Origin: Kaistia defluvii
Lineage (GTDB): Bacteria; Pseudomonadota; Alphaproteobacteria; Rhizobiales; Kaistiaceae
DNA: 64,000 bases
Direction of reading: 5' to 3'
Assembly: GCF_040548815.1 (NCBI RefSeq)
Contig: NZ_JBEPSM010000001.1
Coordinates: forward strand, 1,736,001-1,800,000
Below are positions 17,165 through 25,831 of the stretch, one piece after another. Position 1 is the stretch's first letter, and every line of letters starts with the position of its first letter. The translations under genes and the position numbers were made by a program. Below the pieces are notes generated by a model, which searched no databases, had not been told where the DNA came from, and saw only the letters and a program-made list of their open reading frames with translations.

Positions 17165-17950
17165 ATGCCACTGATCGCTATGGACGATCGCATCCGACTG
17201 AATGTCGAGGCAGATCCGGACAATGGCAAACCACCACTCCTCCTGACCAACGCCCTCGGCACCAATCTCGGCATGTGGGAGCCGCAGCTCCCGGCGCTGC
17301 GCGAGCATTTCCGCTTGATCCGCTTCGACGACCGGGGCCATGGCGGCTCCGACGTGCCCGATACGCCCTATACGATCGACCGGCTCGGCCGCGATGCGCG
17401 CGGCGTGCTCGACGCGGTCGACGTCGAAACGGCGCATGTCGTCGGCCTGTCCAAGGGCGGCATGGTCGCTGCCTGGCTGGCCGCCAACAAGCCGGACTAT
17501 GTCGAGAAGCTGGTGATTTGCGCCTCGGCGCCGCATCTGCCGCCGCGCGACATGTGGGAAGGCCGGGCCAAGACGGCGCGCAACGAAGGCCTGTCGGCGC
17601 TCGTCGACGCCGTGATCGGCCGCTGGTTCCAGGAAAGTTTTCGCGCCGCCCACCCGGAAACCGTGGCCCGCATCCGCGAGATGATTCTCGATACGCCGGC
17701 CGAGGGCTATGCCGCCTGCTGCGAGGCGCTGGGCGAGATGGACCTGCGCGAGGACCTCGCCTTGATCCAGACGCCGACCCTGGTGATCTGTGCCGACCAC
17801 GATGCGACGGTGCAGCCGGCCAAGGCGCGCGAATGGGTGTCGCATATCGACGGCGCCCGGATGGAAGTCATCCGGAACGCCGCGCATCTTTGCAATGTCG
17901 AGCAGCCCGAGGCGTTCAACCGCATCCTGCTCGACTTCCTCCTGGCCTGA
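17165..17950 (+). CDS. Alpha/beta hydrolase, 3-oxoadipate enol-lactonase-like
   Basis: Cytosolic hydrolase of 261 residues. The nucleophile elbow is G-L-S-K-G-G (Ser near residue 98), the acid is in C-A-D-H-D near 216 and the catalytic histidine in N-A-A-H-L near 242. The N-terminal G-T-N-L-G-M-W-E-P-Q and the R-F-D-D-R-G-H-G-G-S-D pattern fit PcaD (3-oxoadipate enol-lactonase of protocatechuate breakdown), but no other pca gene is beside it, so the assignment is to the fold and subfamily only. The ATG at 17165 is preferred; the frame is open 37 codons upstream but that part is low-complexity and lies over a probable promoter (TATATAGG at 17073). Confidence 0.75.
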   Translation: MPLIAMDDRIRLNVEADPDNGKPPLLLTNALGTNLGMWEPQLPALREHFRLIRFDDRGHGGSDVPDTPYTIDRLGRDARGVLDAVDVETAHVVGLSKGGMVAAWLAANKPDYVEKLVICASAPHLPPRDMWEGRAKTARNEGLSALVDAVIGRWFQESFRAAHPETVARIREMILDTPAEGYAACCEALGEMDLREDLALIQTPTLVICADHDATVQPAKAREWVSHIDGARMEVIRNAAHLCNVEQPEAFNRILLDFLLA

Positions 17951-18358
17951 TCAGGCGCGCTCGCGCTTCAGCAGCGCGTCGACGCTCCAGCGGCCGGGGC
18001 CGGCGAAGACCAGATACAGGAAGATGAAGCAATAGAGGATGGCGGCGTCGCCGCCATTCAGCACCGGGTAGACGCTCCGCGGTGCATGGGCCATCCAGTA
18101 TGCGAAGGCCATCAGGCCGGACAGCACGAAGGCGACCGGGCGCGAGAACAGCCCGATCAGCAGCAGGAAACCGCCGACCAGTTCCAGCATGCCCGCCGTC
18201 CACGAAAGACTGAACATGGCCGGCGCTTTATCCGAAGCCGGGAAGCCGAGAATCTTCTGCGTTCCGTGCGCCATGAAGATCAACGAAGAAACGATGCGCA
18301 ACAACCCAAGCGTATAAGGCTGAAACTTAGAAACCTTCTCAAATAGCACTGTCAACAT
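17951..18358 (-). CDS. DoxX family membrane protein
   Basis: Small inner-membrane protein (135 residues) with four hydrophobic segments. The family pattern is clear: L-G-L-L-R-I-V-S-S-L-I-F-M-A-H-G-T-Q-K at residues 18-36, G-F-P near 39, and a last segment ending F-A-G-P-G-R-W-S-V-D-A. DoxX proteins are associated with redox membrane complexes, but this subgroup has no firm role. It is convergent with the enol-lactonase-like gene with no gap between the stops. Confidence 0.85.
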   Translation of the reverse strand: MLTVLFEKVSKFQPYTLGLLRIVSSLIFMAHGTQKILGFPASDKAPAMFSLSWTAGMLELVGGFLLLIGLFSRPVAFVLSGLMAFAYWMAHAPRSVYPVLNGGDAAILYCFIFLYLVFAGPGRWSVDALLKRERA

Positions 18359-18466
18359 CTCCAGGTGATCGGTGCGCCCCTGCTAACACAGCATCAGGGA
18401 TCGCGCCTAGCACAGGGCGACATCGAGACGGGGACAGAAGATAAACTTATGATCACGCAAACGTGA

Positions 18467-20128
18467 TCACATATTGGGATAGTTGGGCCCGCCGGCGCCC
18501 TCGGGCGTCGTCCAGTTGATGTTCTGGTTCGGGTCCTTGATATCGCAGGTCTTGCAGTGGACGCAGTTCTGCGCGTTGATCACGAAGCGCGGCCCGTTCG
18601 GCTCTTCCACCCACTCATAGACGCCGGCCGGGCAATAGCGGGCCGAGGGTCCGGCATAGACGTCGTGTTCCGAGGTCTTCTGTAGCGCCGGGTCCAGCAC
18701 CTGCAGATGGATCGGCTGGTCTTCCTCATGGTTGGTGTTCGACAGGAACACCGAGGAAAGACGATCGAAGGTCAACACGCCGTCCGGCTTGGGATAGGCG
18801 ATCTTCTTGCATTCGGCCGCCGGGCGCGTCGCGGCAAAGTCCGGCTTGCCGTGCTTCAGCGTACCGAAAAGGGTGAAGCCGAGCGTGTTGGCCCACATGT
18901 CGATGCCGCCGGCGAGGATGCCGCCCAGCGTGCCGAGCTTCGACCAGAGCGGCTTGACGTTGCGCACCGTCTTCAGGTCGCGGCCGATCGGCCCCTTGCG
19001 CCAGTTCGCCTCATAGCCCAGCAGTTCGTCGCCCGAGCGACCCGCCGCCAGCGCCTCGGCGACATTCTCTGCCGCCTCCATGCCGGAGAGCATGGCGTTG
19101 TGGCTGCCCTTGATGCGGGGCAGGTTGACGAAGCCGGCCGAGCAGCCGATCAGCGCGCCGCCGGGGAACACCAGCTTCGGCACCGACTGGTAGCCGCCTT
19201 CGGTGATCGCGCGCGCGCCATAGGAAAGGCGCTTGCCGCCGGAGAAAACGGGTGCAATCGCGGGGTGCGTCTTGAAGCGCTGGAATTCCTCGAAGGGCGA
19301 CAGATAGGGATTCTTGTAGTTCAGGTGCACGACGAAGCCGACGACGACCTGGTTGTCCTCGAGGTGATAGAGGAACGAGCCGCCGCCGGTCGAGAAATCG
19401 AGCGGCCAGCCGAAGGAATGCTGCACCAGTCCGGGCTTGTGCAGCTTCGGGTCGACCTGCCAGAGCTCTTTGATGCCCAGGCCGTATTTCTGCGGCTCGC
19501 GCCCTTCCGCCAGGCCGAACGAGCCGATCAGCTGCTTGGCGAGCGAGCCGCGCGCGCCCTCGCCGATCAGCGTGTACTTGCCGCGCAGCTCCATGCCGCG
19601 CTGGAAATTGGGGCCCGGCTCGCCATCGCGGCCGACGCCCATGTCACCGGTCGCGACACCGGCAACGGCGCCGTTCTCGTCGAAAAGCAGTTCGGCGGCG
19701 GCGAAGCCCGGATAGATCTCGACGCCCAGCGCCTCGGCCTTGGCCGCCAGCCAGCGGCAGACATTGCCGAGCGAGACGACATAATTGCCGTGGTTCGACA
19801 TCAGCGGCGGCATCATAAAGTTCGGCAGGCGAACCGATCCGGCAGGACCCAGGAACAGGAACTGGTCCTCGACCACCGGCGTCTTCAGCGGCGTGTCGCT
19901 CTCCTGCCGCCATTCAGGCAGCAGCTTGTCGAGGGCGATCGGATCGATCACCGCGCCGGACAGGATGTGCGCGCCGACTTCGGAGCCCTTTTCGACCACG
20001 ACGACGGTGACGTCCGGATCGAGCTGTTTCAAGCGGATGGCCGCCGCGAGCCCGGCCGGACCGGCGCCCACGATCACAACGTCAAATTCCATCGCTTCGC
20101 GATCGGGAAGCTCTGCCGAGATTGCCAT
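18467..20128 (-). CDS. Electron transfer flavoprotein-ubiquinone oxidoreductase (ETF-QO)
   Basis: Inner-membrane-bound flavo-iron-sulfur enzyme that passes electrons from ETF (fatty-acid and amino-acid oxidation) to ubiquinone. FAD-binding G-A-G-P-A-G near residues 21-26; a G-A-H-I-L-S-G-A-V-I-D-P segment near 52; quinone-binding and membrane-dipping regions in the centre; and a C-terminal ferredoxin-like [4Fe-4S] domain with C-P-A-G-V-Y-E-W and N-C-V-H-C-K-T-C-D-I-K-D-P. The 553-residue length is standard. ATG at 20128 gives M-A-I-S-A-E-L-P-D-R-E-A-M-E-F-D. The etfAB genes are not in the window. Confidence 0.95.
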   Translation of the reverse strand: MAISAELPDREAMEFDVVIVGAGPAGLAAAIRLKQLDPDVTVVVVEKGSEVGAHILSGAVIDPIALDKLLPEWRQESDTPLKTPVVEDQFLFLGPAGSVRLPNFMMPPLMSNHGNYVVSLGNVCRWLAAKAEALGVEIYPGFAAAELLFDENGAVAGVATGDMGVGRDGEPGPNFQRGMELRGKYTLIGEGARGSLAKQLIGSFGLAEGREPQKYGLGIKELWQVDPKLHKPGLVQHSFGWPLDFSTGGGSFLYHLEDNQVVVGFVVHLNYKNPYLSPFEEFQRFKTHPAIAPVFSGGKRLSYGARAITEGGYQSVPKLVFPGGALIGCSAGFVNLPRIKGSHNAMLSGMEAAENVAEALAAGRSGDELLGYEANWRKGPIGRDLKTVRNVKPLWSKLGTLGGILAGGIDMWANTLGFTLFGTLKHGKPDFAATRPAAECKKIAYPKPDGVLTFDRLSSVFLSNTNHEEDQPIHLQVLDPALQKTSEHDVYAGPSARYCPAGVYEWVEEPNGPRFVINAQNCVHCKTCDIKDPNQNINWTTPEGAGGPNYPNM

Positions 20129-20306
20129 GCGTGCCCATCCGGTTCGGTTGTTGGCCCCTCTTTAGAAGAGCAACAAACCTCAGGCAATGCCGAAAATATA
20201 GTGAAGCGAAGGACTTGATGAGCCTTGCGCATCAACATGATGCCGATCGGGCAAGGTTCGCTCCTGCCTACCAGCGCAAGCCGCAGCACTCGCGGCGGGC
20301 AGCGAA

Positions 20307-21620
20307 TTATTTCACCTTCCGAACGCGCCAGACCGTTCCATTGGCGTCTTCCGAGACATAGAGCGCGCCGTCCTTGCCGGTGGCGACACCGACCGGGCGA
20401 CCCCACAGGCTGTCATCGGAGAGAACGAAGCCGGTCATGAAGTCCTCATAGGCGCCCGTCGGCTTGCCATCTCTCATGAGCAGGCGGACTACCTTGTATC
20501 CCGTAGGCTTGCCGCGTTTCCACGAGCCATGCAGGGCGACGAAACCATCGCCGCGATAGTCCTGAGGAAAGGTGTCGCCCTCATAGAAAGTGATGCCGAG
20601 CGGCGCCGAATGCGGCTGGATCAGCACGTCCGGCACGGTGACGCGCGCCTTCAGATCGGCCCGCGCCCCCTCATGGCGAGGGTCCGGATTGGCGCCGATA
20701 TAGAACCAGGGCCAGCCATAGAATCCGCCCTCCTGGACGCTGGTCGCGTAGTCGGGCGGCAAATTGTCGCCGAGGCCGTCGCGCTCGTTGGTGGCGCACC
20801 AGAGCGCCCCGCTGACAGGCTCGATCGCCAGCCCCGAGCAATTGCGGATGCCGGTCGCGAAGCTGCTGACATTGCGACCATGCGGATCCGCGGTCAGAAC
20901 CGCGGCGCGGCCGGCTTCCGATCCCCAGGCGGCGCCAAGCCCATGGCCGGCCTCCCAGTCGGCGATGGCCTGCTTGTCCTTCTTCCCCATCGACTCACCA
21001 GCATTCGAAGCCGAACCGACGGAGACGAACAGCTTCCTGCCATCCGGCGAGAAGGCGATGTCGCGCGTCCAGTGCGATCCGCCCTTCGGCAATCCGTCAA
21101 CAATGACCTCGCTCTTGCCCCGCGCCTGCCGGTCTCCGGCCACATAGGGGAAGCGCACCACCTTGTCGGTCTCGGCGACATAGACGAATTGCGGATCCGG
21201 GCCGGGCGGATAGAAGGCGATGCCATAGGGCCGGTCGAGCCCCTTGGCGAAGACCGCCGGGTCGCCGCCTCCGGCCGGCAGCACGCGGACCTGCCCGGCA
21301 CCGCTTTCGGCCAGGAAGATGTCGCCGTTTGGCGCCGTGCGCAGGACGCGCGGGATGTTCAGCCCGTCCGCGACCAGTTCCGCGACGAAGCCGGCGGGAA
21401 CGCGCGGCACCCTGCCCTTCGGCCGCGCCACGATATCGGGCTGGGTCGCGACCGATTCCGTCGCATAGGGCGCCGGCAGATCGCCCGGGCGAATCCAGCG
21501 CTGCACGCCGGGCCGGTCGGCCCGCCAGTCGCCAAAGGCTGCCGCTCCCGTCTTCGGCGCATCGGCGAGCGCCATCGCGGGAAGAAGGACAAGGGCGGCG
21601 GCCAGCAGGCGTCGGGTCAC
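20307..21620 (-). CDS. PQQ-dependent sugar (sorbosone-type) dehydrogenase, periplasmic
   Basis: Soluble six-bladed beta-propeller of the glucose/sorbosone dehydrogenase family, expected to oxidise an aldose or related sugar with PQQ. Start chosen as the GTG at 21620: GGGAG lies 8 bases upstream and the product begins with a clean signal peptide (M-T-R-R-L-L-A-A-A, cleavage after A-L-A-D-A). Propeller marks are N-I-P-R-V-L-R-T-A-P-N-G-D-I-F-L-A-E-S, G-L-D-R-P-Y-G-I-A and C-S-G-L-A-I-E-P, with the final blade A-L-Y-V-S-E-D-A-N-G. 437 residues. Cofactor use is inferred from the family; no pqq genes are seen here. Confidence 0.85.
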   Translation of the reverse strand: MTRRLLAAALVLLPAMALADAPKTGAAAFGDWRADRPGVQRWIRPGDLPAPYATESVATQPDIVARPKGRVPRVPAGFVAELVADGLNIPRVLRTAPNGDIFLAESGAGQVRVLPAGGGDPAVFAKGLDRPYGIAFYPPGPDPQFVYVAETDKVVRFPYVAGDRQARGKSEVIVDGLPKGGSHWTRDIAFSPDGRKLFVSVGSASNAGESMGKKDKQAIADWEAGHGLGAAWGSEAGRAAVLTADPHGRNVSSFATGIRNCSGLAIEPVSGALWCATNERDGLGDNLPPDYATSVQEGGFYGWPWFYIGANPDPRHEGARADLKARVTVPDVLIQPHSAPLGITFYEGDTFPQDYRGDGFVALHGSWKRGKPTGYKVVRLLMRDGKPTGAYEDFMTGFVLSDDSLWGRPVGVATGKDGALYVSEDANGTVWRVRKVK

Positions 21621-21703
21621 GGCGGCATCTCCCTGAATTATGCTATTGTGCGGCGGCCCCACAGGGTCGACATAGGCGAGCGTTGCGCCTACTCAAGAAC
21701 GAT

Positions 21704-22552
21704 ATGATGGCTTCCGAGTTGCAATCCCCGTCCCCCGACGCGCTGGCGGCGCTGCTGGATTGGTACGTCGCCAATGATGTCGACGTGGCGATCGAGGAAG
21801 AGCCTGTCAATCGCCTGGTCGCGAGAGTTGCCGAGGAGGCAGCGCCGGAGCCGGCGCATCGCCCCCTGCCAAGCTTCGAGCCCGCCGCCCGCCCCCATCC
21901 GCAAGCGACCGTCGCCGCGGCGATCGCCACCGCCATGTCGCCGGAGGCGGACGCGCTCGCAGCCCGGGAAGCCGCCGCGAGCGCCGATACGCTGGAAGCG
22001 CTGAAGGACGTGCTGACGCGCTTCGAGGGTTGCGCGCTGAAGACGACGGCGAAGTCGCTGGTCTTTGCGAGCGGCAACCCCGCCGCCCGCGTCATGCTGG
22101 TCGGCGATCCGCCGGGCCGCGACGAGGACCTGCAGGGCGAGCCTTTCGTGGGACCGCCGGGTCCCCTGCTCGACCGCATGCTGGCCGCGATCGGCCTGTC
22201 GCGGGCCGAAGTCTGCCTGACCAACATCGTTCCGTGGCGGCCACCGGGCAACCGCGCGCCGACCCCGCAGGAGACCGCCATCTGCCGGCCCTTCCTCGAC
22301 CGGCAGATAGAGCTCGTCGATCCGGATTTCCTGGTCTGCCTCGGACCAATGGCCGCCAAGGAATTATTGCCGACGAACGAAGGTCTTTTGCGCGTCCGAG
22401 GTCAATGGTTCCCCTACGACACCGGCAAGCGCAAGATCCAGGCGATGGCAACGCTGCATCCGGCCTATCTGCTACTGCAACCGCTGCAGAAGCGTCTGGT
22501 CTGGCGCGATCTTCTGGTGCTGAAGGCTGCTTTGGACGCTGCTCCAGTCTAA
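21704..22552 (+). CDS. Uracil-DNA glycosylase, family 4-like with variant motif A
   Basis: DNA repair enzyme removing uracil. An N-terminal Ala/Pro-rich region (residues 1-90) precedes the UDG domain. The domain has D-E-D-L-Q-G-E-P-F-V-G (residue about 140), a T-N-I-V-P-W-R-P-P-G-N-R segment near 176 and motif B T-L-H-P-A-Y-L-L near 250. Motif A, usually G-E-A/G-P-G, reads G-D-P-P-G, and the following R/A-S/A-G reads P-P-G. Cysteines at the N-terminal G-C-A-L-K, V-C-L-T-N, I-C-R-P-F and V-C-L-G could serve the Fe-S cluster of this family. ATG at 21704 or 21707. Divergent from the PQQ-type dehydrogenase across 83 bases. Confidence 0.85.
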   Translation: MMASELQSPSPDALAALLDWYVANDVDVAIEEEPVNRLVARVAEEAAPEPAHRPLPSFEPAARPHPQATVAAAIATAMSPEADALAAREAAASADTLEALKDVLTRFEGCALKTTAKSLVFASGNPAARVMLVGDPPGRDEDLQGEPFVGPPGPLLDRMLAAIGLSRAEVCLTNIVPWRPPGNRAPTPQETAICRPFLDRQIELVDPDFLVCLGPMAAKELLPTNEGLLRVRGQWFPYDTGKRKIQAMATLHPAYLLLQPLQKRLVWRDLLVLKAALDAAPV

Positions 22553-22568
22553 AGATCTGGCGCGACGC

Positions 22569-22591
22569 AGGTTTTTCATTCTGTAAACCTG
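22569..22591. other. Perfect 7-base inverted repeat between UDG and MFS genes
   Basis: CAGGTTT and AAACCTG are separated by nine bases, 17 bases after the UDG stop. No T-run follows, so it is not a standard terminator; it could be an operator for the MFS gene 100 bases downstream. Evidence is the symmetry alone. Confidence 0.3.
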
Positions 22592-22691
22592 ATATTCACC
22601 ACAAAGTGCCATCTTTTGGACATGCGGACGGCTGACAAAGTCAGTCATCACCTCAAATCGAATTGGCCGCAATTCGGCGCCCCCGGTCAAA

Positions 22692-24002
22692 ATGGCATCC
22701 CAGCTCCTTCCCGTCGCCGCGCTCCTCATGGGGTCGGCACTTCTCCTCATCGCAGGCGGCATTCACGGCCTGCTCCTCCCGATCCGCGGGGCGATTGAAG
22801 GGTTCTCGACCACGGAGCTTGGCCTGATCGGCACGGGCTGGGCGGTCGGCTTCGTGCTGGGCTGCATCATCGTCCCGCGCATCGTGCGCCGTGTCGGCCA
22901 TGTCCGCGCCTATGGCGTCATGGCCTCGATCGCCGGCGTCGTCATCCTGATCAACCTGCTGTGGATCTCGCCCTGGGCGTGGATCGGCCTGCGCGCCTTT
23001 TCCGGCTTCTGCTTTGCCGGCGCCCAGATGATCGTGGAGAGCTGGCTCAACGAGCGCGCCACCCGCGAAAACCGCGGCACGATCTTCTCCGTCTACCAGA
23101 TGGTGAATTTCGCCGCCTCGACCGCGGGCCAGCTGCTGCTCGCCACCGCGCCGGCCGAAGGGTTCTTCTTCTTCGTGCTCGGCGCCATCTTCTACTGCCT
23201 GGCGATCCTGCCCTCCGCGCTCTCGACGGCGCAGACGCCGCGTCCGCTGAAGACCACCACGCTCGACCTACGCAGCCTGTTCCGCAATTCGCCCGTCTCG
23301 GCAGTGGGCTGCTTCCTGATCGGCCTCGTCAACGGCGCCTTCGGCACGCTCGGCGCCGTCTATGGCCAGAAGATCGGCCTGCCAACGGCGGTGATCGCCT
23401 TCTTCATGAGCGCGGCCGTGCTCGGCGGCGCCATCACCCAGGTGCCGCTCGGCAAGCTCTCCGACAAGATCGACCGCCGCTTCGTGCTGATCGGCGTCGC
23501 TACGGCGGCGATCGTGATGAGCCTCGCCATCGCCTTCGTCAGCCCCACACAGCCTACCGTCATCATCGGGATGATCGCCCTGTTCGGCGGCATGATCTAT
23601 CCAATGTACGGACTTACCGTGGCGCATGCCAACGACTATGCCGCGCCGGACGATTTCGTGAAGGTGGCGAGCGGCCTGCTGCTGATGTCCGGCTTCGGCA
23701 CGATGATCGGCCCGATCATCGGCGCGCTCGCCATGACTTATCTCGGCCCGGCCGGCCTGTTCACCTTCTTCTCCATCGTGCATGTCGTGCTGATCGGCTA
23801 CACGGCCTATCGCATGTCGCGTCGCCCGGCGCCGCGCGACGTCCCCCGCGATGCGTTCCAATCGATGCCGCCGCTGAAGAACGCGACGCCGGAGACGATC
23901 GCGCTCGACCCGCGCGCCGAGGAAGCCAAGCCGCCGCAGACGGTGGCCCCGCCCACGGCGCCGCTTCCGGTCCTGCCGCCCGCCCTGCCGCCGGCGGTCT
24001 GA
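22692..24002 (+). CDS. MFS transporter (YcaD-like)
   Basis: Inner-membrane transporter, 436 residues with twelve hydrophobic segments up to about residue 375. The pattern G-L-L-L-P-I-R-G near 28, E-S-W-L-N-E-R-A-T-R-E-N-R-G-T near 118 and H-A-N-D-Y-A-A-P-D-D-F near 310 matches the YcaD group of the superfamily, whose substrate is unknown. An extra cytoplasmic tail from about 380 to 436 is rich in proline and alanine (V-L-P-P-A-L-P-P-A-V at the end), which is unusual for YcaD itself. Convergent with the flavin reductase gene, with a REP-like palindrome between. Confidence 0.88.
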   Translation: MASQLLPVAALLMGSALLLIAGGIHGLLLPIRGAIEGFSTTELGLIGTGWAVGFVLGCIIVPRIVRRVGHVRAYGVMASIAGVVILINLLWISPWAWIGLRAFSGFCFAGAQMIVESWLNERATRENRGTIFSVYQMVNFAASTAGQLLLATAPAEGFFFFVLGAIFYCLAILPSALSTAQTPRPLKTTTLDLRSLFRNSPVSAVGCFLIGLVNGAFGTLGAVYGQKIGLPTAVIAFFMSAAVLGGAITQVPLGKLSDKIDRRFVLIGVATAAIVMSLAIAFVSPTQPTVIIGMIALFGGMIYPMYGLTVAHANDYAAPDDFVKVASGLLLMSGFGTMIGPIIGALAMTYLGPAGLFTFFSIVHVVLIGYTAYRMSRRPAPRDVPRDAFQSMPPLKNATPETIALDPRAEEAKPPQTVAPPTAPLPVLPPALPPAV

Positions 24003-24079
24003 CGGCCGCCGCGCCTTCCTCTCGCGAACGAAGAAGCACGTCGAGCGAGCCGCAATAGCTCACCCCGCACGCCAAAAGG

Positions 24080-24103
24080 CCCTCGCCCGCTTGCGCGAGA
24101 GGG
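24080..24103. repeat. REP-like palindrome between convergent genes
   Basis: CCCTCGCCCGC TTGC GCGAGAGGG, followed by TTGGGTGAGGGTC, is the widespread Hyphomicrobiales repeat of the form CTCTCCCGC...GCGGGAGAGGGTTGGGTGAGGG. It sits between the convergent MFS and flavin reductase genes and could act as a bidirectional transcript end, though no T-run is present. Confidence 0.65.
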
Positions 24104-24141
24104 TTGGGTGAGGGTCTTGATTCCTGGATCGTTTGTCGGGC

Positions 24142-24639
24142 TCAGACCCGGTGATAGGTCCGGTCGAGATAGACCAGCGCGCTGTCATTCGGACCGACGC
24201 GGACGGCCTCGACAAGACCGAACATCACCGAATGCGACCCCTGCTCGATCACCTCGGTCAGGCGGCAATCGAAGCTGGCGCGCGCCGATTCCAGCACCGG
24301 GGCGCCGGTCGCCAGCGTCACCCAGGAGCCGAGCGCGAAGCGCTCCGGCATGGTCAGGCCCGTGCGGCCGGCAAAGGCCTCGGCCAGGCCCTGCTGGTTG
24401 CCCTCGAGCGTATTGATGCAGAAGCTGCCATTCAGCTTGAAGGCGGCGTTGGTCAGGCTCTTGCGATTGACGCAGACCAGCACGATCGGCGGACGGTCGG
24501 AAACGGATGTCACGGCAGAGGCCGTCAGGCCGCAGGCGCCGCCCTCGCCCGACGTGGTCACCACGTGGACCGGAGCAACAAGGCGACTCATCGCCTCGCG
24601 GAACATTGCCGGATCGACCAGATCCGTGAGCGTATCCAT
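24142..24639 (-). CDS. Flavin reductase domain protein (HpaC/RutF-like)
   Basis: 165-residue NAD(P)H:flavin oxidoreductase of the split-barrel FMN-binding fold, which supplies reduced flavin to a partner monooxygenase. Recognised by F-R-E-A-M-S-R-L-V-A-P-V-H-V-V-T-T at the N-terminus, G-L-T-A-S-A-V-T-S-V-S near 45, P-P-I-V-L-V-C-V-N near 60 and S-F-C-I-N-T-L near 84. Start at 24639 (M-D-T-L-T-D-L-V-D-P); the frame continues upstream without family similarity. The partner monooxygenase is not adjacent. Divergent from livH over 273 bases, in which I see no further gene. Confidence 0.85.
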   Translation of the reverse strand: MDTLTDLVDPAMFREAMSRLVAPVHVVTTSGEGGACGLTASAVTSVSDRPPIVLVCVNRKSLTNAAFKLNGSFCINTLEGNQQGLAEAFAGRTGLTMPERFALGSWVTLATGAPVLESARASFDCRLTEVIEQGSHSVMFGLVEAVRVGPNDSALVYLDRTYHRV

Positions 24640-24912
24640 GCCTGTATCTATCCCAATCCTGCTGGCGCCGTCACGTCTGGTCGTATCGGGTCGGGCCGGC
24701 GACGACAAGCCGGACGGCGCTTCCCCCGGCAAAAATCGGCCGGCCATTTTATAAGGATGACTTAGCGTTACGACCGCGTCGCGGACAGTGTTCGGCGATG
24801 GCTTGTTGTTTTGTTCGGTTCGTGTACCTAATCGAGGTTCAATGAGAGGGTGGTCTACGGATACAACCTCCGGGAACAATAAAGCACTGCGCTGCACGCG
24901 GGGATCCACGAG

Positions 24913-25830
24913 ATGGAAGTTTTCCTACAACAGTTGATCAATGGGATCACGCTTGGGTCTATCTACGGCCTGATTGCGATCGGATACACGATGGTGTTCG
25001 GCATCATCGGAATGGTGAACTTCGCGCATGGCGACGTTTTCATGACGTCTGCGTTCATCGCGCTGATTTTCCTGCTGGTCCTGACCACAGTTCTCGGCAT
25101 GTCGTCGATGATACTGGCGCTGATCATCGTCATGGTCATTGCCATGGTGCTGACGAGCCTGATGAGCTGGGCGATCGAGCGGGTCGCCTATCGCCCGCTG
25201 CGCGGCTCGTTCCGCCTGGCGCCGCTGATTTCGGCCATCGGCATGTCGATCGTGCTCTCCAACTTCGTGCAGGTCGCCCAGGGCCCGCGCAACAAGCCGA
25301 TCCCGCCCATGCTGAGCGGCGGCATCGAGGTGATGAATTCCAACAACTTCGCCGTCACGCTGTCCTACAAGCAGATCCTGATCTGGGTGACCACCGCCGT
25401 GCTGCTGGCCGGCTTCTGGTATCTCGTGCAGAAGACCTCGCTCGGCCGCGCCCAACGCGCCTGCGAGCAGGACCGCAAGATGGCGGCGCTGCTCGGCGTC
25501 AATGTCGACCGCACGATCTCGCTGACCTTCGTGATGGGCGCCGCGCTGGCCGCCGTCGCCGGTACGCTGTTCCTGTCCTATTACGGCGTCGTCAACTTCT
25601 CGGACGGCTTCGTTCCGGGCGTCAAGGCGTTCACCGCCGCGGTTCTGGGCGGCATCGGCTCGCTGCCGGGCGCCGTGATCGGCGGGCTGCTGATCGGCCT
25701 GATCGAGACCTTCTGGTCCGGCTATTTCTCGATCGACTACAAGGACGTCGCGGCGTTCTCGATCCTGGCGATCGTGCTGATCTTCATGCCGCAGGGCCTC
25801 CTCGGACGACCTGAAGTCGAGAAGGTGTGA
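24913..25830 (+). CDS. livH: Branched-chain amino-acid ABC transporter permease LivH
   Basis: Inner-membrane permease of the HAAT family (305 residues, about eight hydrophobic segments). The N-terminal [26 protein letters not shown] motif and N-F-A-H-G-D near residue 35 are diagnostic, as is the late [14 protein letters not shown] segment. Carries leucine, isoleucine, valine and often other amino acids in rhizobia. First gene of an operon livH-livM-livG-livF: the livM ATG follows its stop by one base. Ribosome site before 24913 is weak. Confidence 0.93.
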   Translation: MEVFLQQLINGITLGSIYGLIAIGYTMVFGIIGMVNFAHGDVFMTSAFIALIFLLVLTTVLGMSSMILALIIVMVIAMVLTSLMSWAIERVAYRPLRGSFRLAPLISAIGMSIVLSNFVQVAQGPRNKPIPPMLSGGIEVMNSNNFAVTLSYKQILIWVTTAVLLAGFWYLVQKTSLGRAQRACEQDRKMAALLGVNVDRTISLTFVMGAALAAVAGTLFLSYYGVVNFSDGFVPGVKAFTAAVLGGIGSLPGAVIGGLLIGLIETFWSGYFSIDYKDVAAFSILAIVLIFMPQGLLGRPEVEKV

Positions 25831-25831
25831 C

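Noticed and set aside
20148..20176. Nested inverted repeat TTGTTG-CTCTT-TAG-AAGAG-CAACAA upstream of ETF-QO
   Set aside because: No T-run on either strand and no known leader type; may be a stable leader hairpin but evidence is only symmetry.
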